The notes under the pieces are model-generated. The model was not told the origin of the DNA, searched no databases, and saw nothing but the letters and a program-made list of their open reading frames with translations. A stretch of DNA of 64,000 bases from Clostridiaceae bacterium (GTDB lineage: Bacteria > Bacillota > Clostridia > DUPQ01): positions 1-64,000 of the forward strand of contig DUPQ01000069.1 of the NCBI GenBank assembly GCA_012838235.1, in the 5' to 3' direction. The position numbers and the translations under genes are program-made. Of the stretch, positions 17,523 to 27,275 are shown piece after piece; position 1 is the stretch's first letter; every line of letters begins with the position of its first letter.

Positions 17523-20096
17523 TTACTTTATCCTCACACCGTAAATCTTTTCCGCATATGTTCCTACTACCAGTATATCGTTATATATAGCGGGAGTAGC
17601 TTCTATTGTTATGTACTGTCTGCCTAAACTCAATGTTATTTGGTCAATCTGTTTTCCCGTCAATGCATCAAGCAGCGATATCTTACCGTTGTGCTCGCAG
17701 TATGCGATATATGCTTTGTTATCCTCTGTATACACGGCTACCGGCGAACTCCAGCTGTAAGGCGATTTGTATATCCAGACTATCTGTCCGGTTAATTTGT
17801 CTATGGCTATAAGCCTTCCCGCCCATATGGAATCTTCCAGCGTCTTACTTATATTGAAAATAACCAGATCTTTTATCGGACCTTTACCTATAACGGGTGA
17901 AGCAAGTGCTCCGCCGTTCACCACATCCACATAAAACGCCGGTACATCCACCTGCCACAGCAGTTCACCGGTAAGAGCATTGAACTTACGGATATTGCTG
18001 TTATCATCCCGCCCCCTTATATCCACTTCGTTTGCGGTGTATAAAAATACACCTTCTTCGGTAACATCAATGGCAACCGATGCGTCGGTATCGTCTCCCG
18101 TGTTGTATGCCCACAATATCTTAAGACTTTCCAGATCCAGACATATCAGCATACCGGCATTATCGGTAAAGTACATATATTTTTCATATATGGACGGAGA
18201 GCTTTCTATTCCGTACGAGTATGCCCCTTCCGATACATATTTATACCTTGTTATCTCCGGTTTTATAGAAATTGTTTTTGCCCCTTTATCAAATACGGTA
18301 TTTAACTTAACTATATAAATAATCCCGTTCTCTCCGCACTGATAATATGTGTCGTTTTTGATATCCAATATACCCGAAGAATCAAATGCTCCCCAACCGG
18401 GTCTCGGAGCAAATGTATCATATCCTTTAATCTCATGAAGAAGCTTGTTGTCTATCAGACTGAATATCCTGTAACCGAATGGTCTGTATCTGTCTTCTCC
18501 TTCATTTGTGGTTGCGGCCTCTAACCCTTGTCCGACATATAAAAGGGGATATCCTCTGGGGTCTACGGATAATGTACCTTTTACGGGTACACCTATGTAG
18601 ATATAGTTTCTGGTGGGTTCTCCGGTATACAGGTCAAGGAAATATATGTTGCCGTCCAGCGTTGCATATATGACTTCAATAAGTTCGTTCATATTCTTGA
18701 ACTTCTCATAAACATTCATAATGCTCAGCATTTCTCTATCCCATTTAACTATGCAAGGCTGGCCTGTCCAGCCAACTCCCGGCCATATTGAGCCGGCACC
18801 GGTCATTCCGCCTATCTCATAGCTCCATATCTCTTCAAGTTTTTGCTCTTTTATGCTTATATTACCGAAAAAGCCCGAGTCCCTGTAATTATTGCCTCTG
18901 TATGTGGTTATACCCCTGTCCGAATATTCATCGGAATGAGGAAAGAATATGTCATCTTCGGATATATATACATTTGACGCGGTACCGTCAGGATACATGA
19001 TAACGGACTGTAATTTTTCAGCAGTCTGTTTCGCTTTTTCATCAATATTGTCCAAAATAAGAGCATGACTGTATTTGCTTTTTTCCACAATAACCGCATT
19101 TTTCGCAAAAAGCGTATTTATTATCCCGCATATATCCTTAAAGGTACTTTCCGCTTCGGACAAGTTTGCATCTTTTGCGCTCATTGAAACAATGAATATA
19201 TTTTTTGCATATACCATGGCGGAACCGTTCATACTGAAAATGTCTTTGTCCTTCGTAACGAAGGAAGCCGCAGACACACCGGTAAGTATGTCGGAAGACA
19301 GATATTCCCGTATTGCGGAATAACCGTCAACATGTGAGTCAATTTTATCTTTAAACAATTTAAAACCGACCGTCATATCGTCAGGTGAATAGTAAGACTC
19401 GGAACCGGACATACCTCTGTCGGACATATATTTTTCAATGTTGTTTTTACCGTAAACTCTTAAAAGCATGTTAAGAGCGGCTCTGTCGTCATTCTTCAAT
19501 ACATACTCACATAATTTTTGTATAGTATATTTATCGGAATAGCTGCCTTTTGCCACCACATCGGAATTGCTGTCATAGTCAGCTTCAGTATATTCAACCG
19601 ATGTATCCAAAGGTATTTTCTGTCTGATTTCCGGCTCATATGCATACATAACAACCGCCAGTTTATATGCAGCAGTATTATCAAATTTCCGGTTTGCGGA
19701 AATATTGAAGGATTTATCGGCAGTAATATCATAAACGGATAATGCATAAACACCGGTCTTTGAGGAAAGAAGGTATTCAAAATATCCCAAAAGATTTTCA
19801 AACTTATCAATTTTTATATGATTATCCGGTAACGGCTGTTCAATTACGGGCGTTCCGGTCGGTGTCGGAGAGGGCGTGTCGGTCCCGGTCTCGCCAGGAG
19901 AAGGCGATGCAACTATCGTAGGTTCTTCCGTCCGTATCAGTGAGGGGGTAGGGGTAATTTCTCCGTCAAACCAGCCCTTCATATATGCGTAAATAAAAGA
20001 TATGGCTATACACAGGATTACGGCGATTGCTACCAATACCGCTATATTTCTTTTATCCTTTTTTGTATTCTCAGTACTTTTCTTCTTATTTGCCAT
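17523..20096 (-). CDS. Membrane-anchored pseudo-beta-lactamase and PQQ-type beta-propeller protein
   Basis: This 857-residue protein has a transmembrane segment (about 18-38), a Pro/Thr/Ser-rich linker (about 48-92), a class A beta-lactamase-like domain (about 105-345) and a C-terminal beta-propeller with PQQ/BamB-like blades (about 400-857). In the lactamase domain the position of the catalytic SxxK reads AAYK (in NTAAYKLAV), and the SDN position reads NDD, so the active serine is lost. The protein probably binds rather than cleaves cell-wall or antibiotic-like ligands on the outer surface. The propeller may be a scaffold. The following membrane protein gene starts at the next base. Confidence 0.75.
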   Translation of the reverse strand: MANKKKSTENTKKDKRNIAVLVAIAVILCIAISFIYAYMKGWFDGEITPTPSLIRTEEPTIVASPSPGETGTDTPSPTPTGTPVIEQPLPDNHIKIDKFENLLGYFEYLLSSKTGVYALSVYDITADKSFNISANRKFDNTAAYKLAVVMYAYEPEIRQKIPLDTSVEYTEADYDSNSDVVAKGSYSDKYTIQKLCEYVLKNDDRAALNMLLRVYGKNNIEKYMSDRGMSGSESYYSPDDMTVGFKLFKDKIDSHVDGYSAIREYLSSDILTGVSAASFVTKDKDIFSMNGSAMVYAKNIFIVSMSAKDANLSEAESTFKDICGIINTLFAKNAVIVEKSKYSHALILDNIDEKAKQTAEKLQSVIMYPDGTASNVYISEDDIFFPHSDEYSDRGITTYRGNNYRDSGFFGNISIKEQKLEEIWSYEIGGMTGAGSIWPGVGWTGQPCIVKWDREMLSIMNVYEKFKNMNELIEVIYATLDGNIYFLDLYTGEPTRNYIYIGVPVKGTLSVDPRGYPLLYVGQGLEAATTNEGEDRYRPFGYRIFSLIDNKLLHEIKGYDTFAPRPGWGAFDSSGILDIKNDTYYQCGENGIIYIVKLNTVFDKGAKTISIKPEITRYKYVSEGAYSYGIESSPSIYEKYMYFTDNAGMLICLDLESLKILWAYNTGDDTDASVAIDVTEEGVFLYTANEVDIRGRDDNSNIRKFNALTGELLWQVDVPAFYVDVVNGGALASPVIGKGPIKDLVIFNISKTLEDSIWAGRLIAIDKLTGQIVWIYKSPYSWSSPVAVYTEDNKAYIAYCEHNGKISLLDALTGKQIDQITLSLGRQYITIEATPAIYNDILVVGTYAEKIYGVRIK

Positions 20097-20227
20097 GTTT
20101 ATCCGTTTTCATTGCATAATAAATGTCTGCGTTAAGATTATACCATTAAATAACCTTATACAATTGTAATTATAGCAGTGTAAACCGGACATATACTAAA
20201 AAGCGAAAAAGTGATATATATGAAATA

Positions 20228-21133
20228 TTATTCAAAACCGTTAAGTACCTGCTCTATTTTTTCTTTTGTTGCCAGTGTATCGGAAAATGCCGTTGCACTT
20301 CCCGCTGCCAGCCCGTATCTTAATGCATAATCGAAATCGGCCGAATGCATATATCCCGCAATAAAGCCCGCTGTCAGCGAATCTCCCGCTCCTACGGTGT
20401 TTTTCACTTGTCCTTTGGGTGCGTCACGACATATTACCCGATTATTCTCGGTAACCAATACCGCTCCTTTATCGCCTATGGATACAAGTACATTCCTTGC
20501 ACCCATCTTTTGCAGTTTCTTTGCATAAAACACTATATCCGAATCGGTATGTATCTCTTTACCGAAAAGCTGACCCAGTTCCGCTCTGTTAGGCTTGACC
20601 AAAAATGGTTTGTGTTTCAGCGTGTTTAAAAGATAGTCTTCCGTCGCATCGACAATCACATAAACATTCCCGGCCTTTATACTGTTTATAAGATTGGAAT
20701 AAATCCCGGTACCGAGATTTTTTGGTACCGCTCCCGCCAGGACCAGACAATCACCGTCTTTAAGTGTTTCCATCTTCTTTAAAAGAGTATTCACGGAATC
20801 TTGGTCTACCCGAGGTCCTATGCCGTTAATATCCGTTTCCTTGTCGGACTTAATCTTGACGTTGATTCTCGTCATACCCGGGGTAAGTTCGATGAAATCA
20901 CTCTTTATTCCCAAAGAGTGTAATCCCTGTCGAATAAACTGTCCGGTAAAACCCGCAACAAAACCCGATGCGACACTTTCTATCCCCAGATTGTGCAGCA
21001 CAACGGATACATTGATGCCTTTCCCGCCGAAGAAATATGCTTCTCTTTCCGTTCTGTTGACTTCTCCCAAAACCAGTTGCGGTACCAATACAGTGTAATC
21101 TACCGCCGGATTCATTGTAACCGTGTAAATCAA
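20228..21133 (-). CDS. fruK: 1-phosphofructokinase (PfkB family)
   Basis: This 301-residue sugar kinase would phosphorylate fructose-1-phosphate to fructose-1,6-bisphosphate, or a tagatose equivalent. It shows MNPAVDYTV, the substrate-site FGGKGINVS, VKPNRAEL and the ATP/catalytic NTVGAGDSLTAGF, with the catalytic Asp in GAGD. Length and start match FruK/LacC proteins. Translation appears to start at TTG (21131-21133), with GGAGG nine bases upstream. No PTS or FruR gene is adjacent, so fructose import must be encoded elsewhere or the substrate differs (LacC is the alternative). Confidence 0.88.
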   Translation of the reverse strand: MIYTVTMNPAVDYTVLVPQLVLGEVNRTEREAYFFGGKGINVSVVLHNLGIESVASGFVAGFTGQFIRQGLHSLGIKSDFIELTPGMTRINVKIKSDKETDINGIGPRVDQDSVNTLLKKMETLKDGDCLVLAGAVPKNLGTGIYSNLINSIKAGNVYVIVDATEDYLLNTLKHKPFLVKPNRAELGQLFGKEIHTDSDIVFYAKKLQKMGARNVLVSIGDKGAVLVTENNRVICRDAPKGQVKNTVGAGDSLTAGFIAGYMHSADFDYALRYGLAAGSATAFSDTLATKEKIEQVLNGFE

Positions 21134-21342
21134 GATAATACCTCCGTTTGTAAAGACATCTTAAGTATATCATGTTAATTTGTTTTAAAAAATCGATTAA
21201 TGAATTGTCGGAAAGACATTTTTTTATTTTATTCTCTGCATTTTTATGCTATATTATTGTATAATCACTTGTAGTGTGATACCCTGTAAACGAAGTAGTT
21301 TAGTAGTATATTGTCAGTGAAATTGTTATTTGAAGGACGCGA

Positions 21343-24144
21343 ATGGATATTCAAACATCGGAAAAGAGAATATCTTTGAAACTCAATCATCGCAGAATTA
21401 TCTTCTTTCTGCTTGCATTACTGTTTCTGGCAGGCGGTGTGTTTTTTACCCATAAGATATGCAATGACCATATTGACATACAAAAGGACGAAGCGCTTCT
21501 TTTAGCTGACAGTTCCTCCTCGCTGATTCCGCAATCCTATCTGAAAGCCTTGGATAATGATCTTAGCGATTTGGACAAAAAAGAATATCTCAGCATAAAG
21601 AGCAGCCTTATACAACTTGTCAAAACAAACGATCATATAGGATATGCATACTTCGTGATGATGAAAAAAGGAATTATTGTCTTAGCGGCGGATTCTCACC
21701 CTGCGGACTCCGATTATTATTACTTTCCGGGACAGATATGCTCAGGAGCGGAAAAACTGAAGCATATAAGGTTTAATTGGCAAACCCCGCAAATATCCAA
21801 ACCGTATGAAGACGATACGGGCAAGTGGATAAGCGTCACCGTACCCGTAACAGACAATAAAACGGGTGAAGTACTGGCTATATTCGGACTGGATTATCCT
21901 GCAAATCAATGGTATATGACACCGAGAAAGATTGCCGTACAATCAGGTATTTTTTGGCTCAGTACTCTTGCAATGCTTGCGGTGATTTATATGACTTCAT
22001 CAATTAATACTCAACTGAAAAAAGACCGTCAGTTGATAAAGGAAACCGATAACCGTTTGAATGAAAGCATGACTTTATTCAAAGGAGTGTTTGACCAGAA
22101 CGCTATTGGAATAGCTATTATGGACGGTTATAATTATCTTATTGAAACGGAATCGGGGCTTCCGGGTATTAATGCCGCCTTTGAGAATATACTGGGAAGA
22201 ACAAAGGAAGAAATTGCGACCACCACATGGGTTGACCTTACAAATCCGGAAGATCTTGATGAGGACATGGAACATTTCCGAAAATTCAAATCCGGTCTTA
22301 TAGACAGATATGATATGGAAAAAAGATATATTAAACCCGACGGGGAGGAAGTATGGGTACATATGACCGTTTCTCCTCTGTATTTCGAGAATGTAGGCAA
22401 TAAGTATCATCTGTGCACAATCAGAGATATATCAAAAAGAAAGCAGATTGAAAAAAATCTTTTGGAATCGGAAAGAAGCTATTCTCTCTTATTGGACAAT
22501 ACACCCGGAATGATTTACAGATGCAAATATGACAGAGACTGGACCATGTTGTTTGTATCTCAAGGGTGTTTTGAACTGACAGGTTATCAACCCGAATCAC
22601 TGATTAACAATGCCGTCAAGTCATACAATGACCTCATTGCACCCGAGTATCGTGAGATTGTATGGCAGAAATGGTCCTATTCGCTGTCTTACAAGCAAAA
22701 AATGGTATATGAGTATGAGATTATAACCGCATCGGGTGAAACAAAATGGGTACGCGAACAAGGGCAGGGCATTTATGATGAGTTCGGCAATGTAATTGCT
22801 CTTGAAGGTCTCATAACGGACATATCCGCCAGAAAAGAACATGAGGAAACAATAAAGTACATTAACAATCATTACCCGGCAACCGGATTGTTTAATCAAA
22901 AATATCTTGTTGAAAAATTCAGCGAGGATATAGCCGCAAAAGACCACTCTTCCAAAGCTTTATTGGTCATTCGCATAAGAAAATACAATCTTATACTGAC
23001 TACTTACGGATACTCCTACTGCAGATCGGTTATTCGCAATATCGCCACGCATTTAGCCGAGATAACAGATGATTCTCATATACTCTGTCAGCTTTCAATG
23101 GATAAATTCGCTCTCTATGTGAAAAACTTCCGCACTAAAAATGAACTTGTGAAACTGTGTGGAGATATTCTGAAAATGTTGAGCAACAATACGGCTTTAA
23201 AAGCATACGGAGCATGGATAGGTGTCGATATATTCAATAAAAAAGACAAGGATATCCAGACAGTTCTGAAAAATGCCACAATGACCGCAACATTGACCGA
23301 TGCCGTTAAACCGTTCGGCTACAGTTTTTACGACACGGATATGGAATCCGATGTAATGAGGCAGGAACACATAAAAGACATATTGGCACATATTTGCGAC
23401 AACACCGAAAGAGATTCATTTTATCTGGAGTACCAACCTATCATAAACAGAGACGGAAGTATTCATGCTTTCGAAGCACTTGCCCGTATAAATGACAAAG
23501 AACTGGGCAACATAAGTCCGATTGAGTTCATAGATGTTGCGAAGAAGCGGTATCTTATCGTGGAACTGGGTAGAATAATACTTGATGAAGCATGCGGATT
23601 TATGAAGAAGTTACAGGATAACGGTTGGCACGATATATCGGTTTCCGTTAACATTTCGGAAATTCAGTTATCAAGAGATGATTTCCTTACCGACTTAAAA
23701 AATGCTATAGATAAACATTCCGTTTTACCGGAAAATCTCATTCTGGAGATTGCCGAATCGGGTTTTGCCGATAATCTGGAAGTGATAAATAATCAACTGA
23801 CAAAAGCTCAGATTATGGGCATACGGTTTGCCATTGATGATTTCGGTACAGGTTACTCCTCATTGGCGAAGGAACATGAAATTGCCGCCGATATGATAAA
23901 GATAGACAAGTTTTTCATCGACCAGCTTCTTGCTAAAGACGAAAAAGAACTCATAACTTCCGATATAATAAATCTTGCCCATAAAATGGGACAAAAAACG
24001 GTAGCCGAATGTATTGAATATCCGAAACAACTGGAATACCTCAAGAGAAACAACTGTGACTATTATCAGGGTTTTCTTTTCTCAAAACCGGTAAAAGCAA
24101 AAAAAGCCCTTGAACTTCTTGAAAGCGGAAAGTTTAATATTTAA
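21343..24144 (+). CDS. PAS-PAS-GGDEF-EAL c-di-GMP phosphodiesterase with degenerate GGDEF
   Basis: The 933-residue protein has two transmembrane segments (about 17-40 and 196-214) enclosing an extracellular sensor, then two PAS domains (about 240-365 and 375-500). A GGDEF-like domain (about 510-660) follows, in which the signature is replaced by LSMDKF, so it cannot make c-di-GMP. The EAL domain (about 680-930) is intact: FEALARI near 708, SVNISE, and DDFGTGYSS near 831. It should hydrolyse c-di-GMP and oppose the diguanylate cyclase at 6.6-8.1 kb. AAGGACG precedes the ATG. Confidence 0.92.
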   Translation: MDIQTSEKRISLKLNHRRIIFFLLALLFLAGGVFFTHKICNDHIDIQKDEALLLADSSSSLIPQSYLKALDNDLSDLDKKEYLSIKSSLIQLVKTNDHIGYAYFVMMKKGIIVLAADSHPADSDYYYFPGQICSGAEKLKHIRFNWQTPQISKPYEDDTGKWISVTVPVTDNKTGEVLAIFGLDYPANQWYMTPRKIAVQSGIFWLSTLAMLAVIYMTSSINTQLKKDRQLIKETDNRLNESMTLFKGVFDQNAIGIAIMDGYNYLIETESGLPGINAAFENILGRTKEEIATTTWVDLTNPEDLDEDMEHFRKFKSGLIDRYDMEKRYIKPDGEEVWVHMTVSPLYFENVGNKYHLCTIRDISKRKQIEKNLLESERSYSLLLDNTPGMIYRCKYDRDWTMLFVSQGCFELTGYQPESLINNAVKSYNDLIAPEYREIVWQKWSYSLSYKQKMVYEYEIITASGETKWVREQGQGIYDEFGNVIALEGLITDISARKEHEETIKYINNHYPATGLFNQKYLVEKFSEDIAAKDHSSKALLVIRIRKYNLILTTYGYSYCRSVIRNIATHLAEITDDSHILCQLSMDKFALYVKNFRTKNELVKLCGDILKMLSNNTALKAYGAWIGVDIFNKKDKDIQTVLKNATMTATLTDAVKPFGYSFYDTDMESDVMRQEHIKDILAHICDNTERDSFYLEYQPIINRDGSIHAFEALARINDKELGNISPIEFIDVAKKRYLIVELGRIILDEACGFMKKLQDNGWHDISVSVNISEIQLSRDDFLTDLKNAIDKHSVLPENLILEIAESGFADNLEVINNQLTKAQIMGIRFAIDDFGTGYSSLAKEHEIAADMIKIDKFFIDQLLAKDEKELITSDIINLAHKMGQKTVAECIEYPKQLEYLKRNNCDYYQGFLFSKPVKAKKALELLESGKFNI

Positions 24145-24157
24145 TGTGAATACAACA

Positions 24158-25303
24158 TTATTTATACTTATGAAGAAGCTCCATCATCAGCATGAAGTTT
24201 TTTATCGGAGTAGTGGGCGAAACAAGATTGGAACATCCCACTATTGCACCGTTCAACTCCTTTGCAGCCAAAACGGCTTCCATAACTTCCGCTCTGACAT
24301 CGTCTCGGCTTTTACTGTCTAAAGTTGCTGCCGATATTCCCCCGATTACCGTTATATGTGGATATTTTGTCCTTACCGAGCGGATGTCCATTCCGCAGGA
24401 GCAGTCGGCTTCGTAATGTCCGTCGATACCGCTATGTATATAAAAATCATCCGCCACATCCCAAAAGTAACCGTCCGAACCGAAGACATGATAAAGTCCG
24501 TATTCGTGACACTTATCCGATATCCTTCGTAAGCGGGGAACCATAAGTGTCTTAAATATTTCATTTGAATAGAACAATCCTCTGTTACCCGCACAGTCTC
24601 CCCCTCCGTATGCTATACGTGCACCTATGGAAGCTATCAGAGGTATATTCATCAGTGCTCTTTGTGTCAAAGCTTCGAGATATCTCTCCACCAAATCAAG
24701 TCTTACCGCAACCGCTTCAAACCATACTTCTCTTGTATTGGGTATCAGAAGAGCCAGACCTCCGGTATAGGTAGCTCTTTGGTTGTTGAAGTAACTCATG
24801 GTATCTATATAATCGCTGTGCATGGAAATATCGGGAACATATTTTTTACTATATTGCTCCGTATTGATTACTTCCTCTTCCAAAAGATCGGGATCGTCCA
24901 CATCTTTCTTAGTATCTTCCATGCATGCAAAAAGTTCATATTCGTCAAAATACTTCATTATCCAGTGAGTGCCGTCTTCTCTTTCATAATAGAACGTAAC
25001 ATCATCCAGCATCTTTGTCGGTTTGTAGCGGTATCGCCAGTAGGAAGGACGTACATAGTCAAAATCCATCGCTTCATTCCAGTCAAAAGCATCCTGCCTG
25101 GATTTTTCCGCAAATTCCTTGTGAGCTTGTTCTCCGCGGAATCTTGCAAGGCTTTCCCTGTATTGCTGAATACCGCCGCCTACATACATGGTTCTTCCCA
25201 TTACCTGTGACGCGACTCTTGACGAAACGGAACCGCAATAGATAGGCACATGATCGCTTTTTTCCTTAGAAAATGCCGCCATTACCCTTTCATACGAATT
25301 CAT
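24158..25303 (-). CDS. Uroporphyrinogen decarboxylase (URO-D) superfamily protein
   Basis: The 381-residue protein starts MNSYERVMAAFSKEKSDHVPIY, the usual opening of URO-D-like enzymes. It carries a GGDCAGNRGLFYS loop and HYEADCSCGMDI and GGISAATLDS near the C-terminus. True HemE residues are not evident. This branch includes cobalamin- or corrinoid-linked methyltransferase-like proteins and many uncharacterised anaerobe proteins. It stands alone, convergent with the EAL gene, with 13 bp between the two. A role in heme synthesis is unlikely without neighbouring hem genes. Confidence 0.8.
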   Translation of the reverse strand: MNSYERVMAAFSKEKSDHVPIYCGSVSSRVASQVMGRTMYVGGGIQQYRESLARFRGEQAHKEFAEKSRQDAFDWNEAMDFDYVRPSYWRYRYKPTKMLDDVTFYYEREDGTHWIMKYFDEYELFACMEDTKKDVDDPDLLEEEVINTEQYSKKYVPDISMHSDYIDTMSYFNNQRATYTGGLALLIPNTREVWFEAVAVRLDLVERYLEALTQRALMNIPLIASIGARIAYGGGDCAGNRGLFYSNEIFKTLMVPRLRRISDKCHEYGLYHVFGSDGYFWDVADDFYIHSGIDGHYEADCSCGMDIRSVRTKYPHITVIGGISAATLDSKSRDDVRAEVMEAVLAAKELNGAIVGCSNLVSPTTPIKNFMLMMELLHKYK

Positions 25304-25409
25304 AATGCTTTATATATACAGTCAGTGACTTTTCCTCCCTCTCTTTTTTTTAAATAAATGACACCGATACGGATTTATTATATTCGTCACAACGGTTGTT
25401 TAAGATTAT

Positions 25410-26225
25410 TCAGTTCTTGCTGTGTATATATTCCCAATCATTACCGGTCTTCACATATGTACCGGCTCCGTAAAGTTGATATTGTTCATAGAAAGAAATA
25501 CCGTCTACCGAATTGGGCTGAATTTCTACACCGGTACCTATTGTAATAGTGCGCAGTTTGCCGTTTCCCAGAAATACATTCTCTCCGAGATATATAAGAT
25601 TGGCGGGCAAGGTTATGGTTTTCATATCGGTACTCTCCGCAAAAGCATAATCTTGTATATATATCACCGTATCCGGCATATGAACCGTGTAAAGCGGGCT
25701 TTTGTAAAAAGCCTTCTCCCCGATTATCCTTGTTCCGTGTGCTATATAGTATTCCGTTCTCATAAAAGAAACGGGGAAATACACTATTTCCGACATACCG
25801 TCCTTGAACAGCACACCGTTAAATGACTTATATACTTTGTTGCCCTGATCCACCTCTACTTTCGCAAATTCCGGACAGCCGGTAAAAGCCGTCGGACTTA
25901 TATATGTAACCGATTTGGGAATAAATATCTCTCTCAATGCGGAACAATTATAGAAGGCTTCATCTTTGATTTCTACAATGCCGTCATCCAATTTAACGGT
26001 TATCATAGAGGAGTTATCGCGAAAAGCCCTGCTTCCTATTGCGGTTACCGCTTTGTTATCTACCGATGCGGGTATAACAGGGTGTTTGGCATTTGTCTTA
26101 CAGGAAATAATTGTTTCTCCCGATACGATATACTCAACTTTTGTTTCGTAAGTAATAATCACATACATCAGTACGGCTGCGCACAGTATAAGCACTACAA
26201 GAGATATCGGTTTGAGATACTTCAT
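25410..26225 (-). CDS. Membrane-anchored leucine-rich repeat (BspA-type) protein
   Basis: The 271-residue protein has an N-terminal transmembrane anchor (about 5-25) and about five BspA/LRR_5 repeats. Examples are VTAIGSRAFRDNSSMITVKL, VEIKDEAFYNCSALREIFIP and YIQDYAFAESTDMKTITLP. Such domains lie outside the cell and bind proteins or surfaces. It is a small relative of the 880-residue LRR lipoprotein at 27276. No partner gene is obvious. Confidence 0.85.
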   Translation of the reverse strand: MKYLKPISLVVLILCAAVLMYVIITYETKVEYIVSGETIISCKTNAKHPVIPASVDNKAVTAIGSRAFRDNSSMITVKLDDGIVEIKDEAFYNCSALREIFIPKSVTYISPTAFTGCPEFAKVEVDQGNKVYKSFNGVLFKDGMSEIVYFPVSFMRTEYYIAHGTRIIGEKAFYKSPLYTVHMPDTVIYIQDYAFAESTDMKTITLPANLIYLGENVFLGNGKLRTITIGTGVEIQPNSVDGISFYEQYQLYGAGTYVKTGNDWEYIHSKN

Positions 26226-26267
26226 TTAAAAACCCTTTCTACCGTTAGATTATAACATAATCGGACA

Positions 26268-26306
26268 TAAAAAAAGGGACTGTTAAAAATTTCTTAACAG
26301 TTCCTT
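26268..26306 (-). terminator. Intrinsic terminator after rplY
   Basis: GGAACTGTTAAGAAA and its near-perfect complement form a 12-14 bp stem, followed on the minus strand by seven T residues. Confidence 0.9.
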
Positions 26307-26327
26307 TAAAACCGGATTAACTAATGT

Positions 26328-26945
26328 TTATTCCTCTTCCTTATCGGACACAAGAGCAGGCTCGGCAACATCCGTTGTTTCAGCTTCCTCTTCTTCCGTA
26401 TATACTTTAGGTATCGTTACGGTAACAACAACGCTGTCCAAAGGCGTAATCAGCTCTATTTTTTCGTTCTTTGCTATATCAAGTTCCTCCACAGTCAACA
26501 CATCGCCGGGCTTCATATGTGAAACATCCACTTCCACACGGTCTACAAGATCCGCGGGAAGAGCACTGAATGCTATTTCATCCAACATATGAATAAGTAC
26601 ACCTTCTCGCACTTTTTCTCTTCCGTTAATTATGACTCTGGCCACACTCCTTATAACCTCTCCCGCCACCAAAGCCTGAAAACTTAAATGCTCCAGCTTA
26701 TATGCACCGGGTGTGTATGTGGCTTCTTTCAGTACCGCCAAATGCTTTTCTTTACCTATTACTATTTCCACTTTCGAACCGATGAAATTGTATTGCAGAA
26801 ATCTCTCGGCTTCATGTACGGGTAGTTGTAAGCAAACCGATTCCTCCAGATGCTTTCCGTAAAGCACCGCCGGTATTATGCCTCTATTTCTAAGTTGTCT
26901 TCCTTTTGCACTCTTATCACGTTTTTCCAAGTTTAATGTAACCAC
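26328..26945 (-). CDS. rplY: 50S ribosomal protein L25 (general stress protein Ctc type)
   Basis: This 205-residue protein is the long, two-domain form of L25 that binds 5S rRNA. The N-terminal L25 domain contains the RKGRQLRNRGIIPAVLYGK-like segment (KGRQLRNRGIIPAVLYGK) and HLSFQAL. The C-terminal TL5 beta domain contains IPADLVDRVEVDVS-like ALPADLVDRVEVDVSHMKPGD. An acidic tail (EEEEAETT) follows. Translation most likely starts at GTG (26943-26945), because AAGGAGAT lies five bases before it. A longer frame from a TTG at 26960 would put that ribosome site inside the gene. It is followed by a strong terminator and appears monocistronic. Confidence 0.92.
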   Translation of the reverse strand: MVTLNLEKRDKSAKGRQLRNRGIIPAVLYGKHLEESVCLQLPVHEAERFLQYNFIGSKVEIVIGKEKHLAVLKEATYTPGAYKLEHLSFQALVAGEVIRSVARVIINGREKVREGVLIHMLDEIAFSALPADLVDRVEVDVSHMKPGDVLTVEELDIAKNEKIELITPLDSVVVTVTIPKVYTEEEEAETTDVAEPALVSDKEEE

Positions 26946-26960
26946 GATATCTCCTTTCAA

Positions 26961-27275
26961 GGTCAGTTATCATTCCTGCCGAATATTCAGCCTAAAAGAT
27001 ATTTTACCATGATTTTACAGGCAAGGCAAATATAAATGAAAAGATAGAAATCCGGAATTTAAGGAATTTAAGATATTTCAATGTCGTTCCGTATATTTAA
27101 GAAAACATCTCGGTATTTCACTTATCACGAGTTAAGTGTATCTGTGCTGCGTGTACATGTTGAGCGGAAGCGGTAAAGAATTCATGTAATGTTTTCAATT
27201 TGTTCACAGTTTATTAATATCTTCTATCTATATTATAATTGTTATATCATCATTAATACTTACTTCGAGGTAGAC
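26961..27275. other. Divergent intergenic region
   Basis: It separates rplY (minus) from the LRR lipoprotein (plus). A TATAAT at 27234-27239 may be the -10 of the lipoprotein gene, but a matching -35 is weak. Nothing else is recognisable. Confidence 0.5.

Noticed and set aside
21134-21342. c-di-GMP riboswitch before the PAS-EAL gene
   Set aside because: The leader lacks the GEMM core motifs, so no riboswitch is called.
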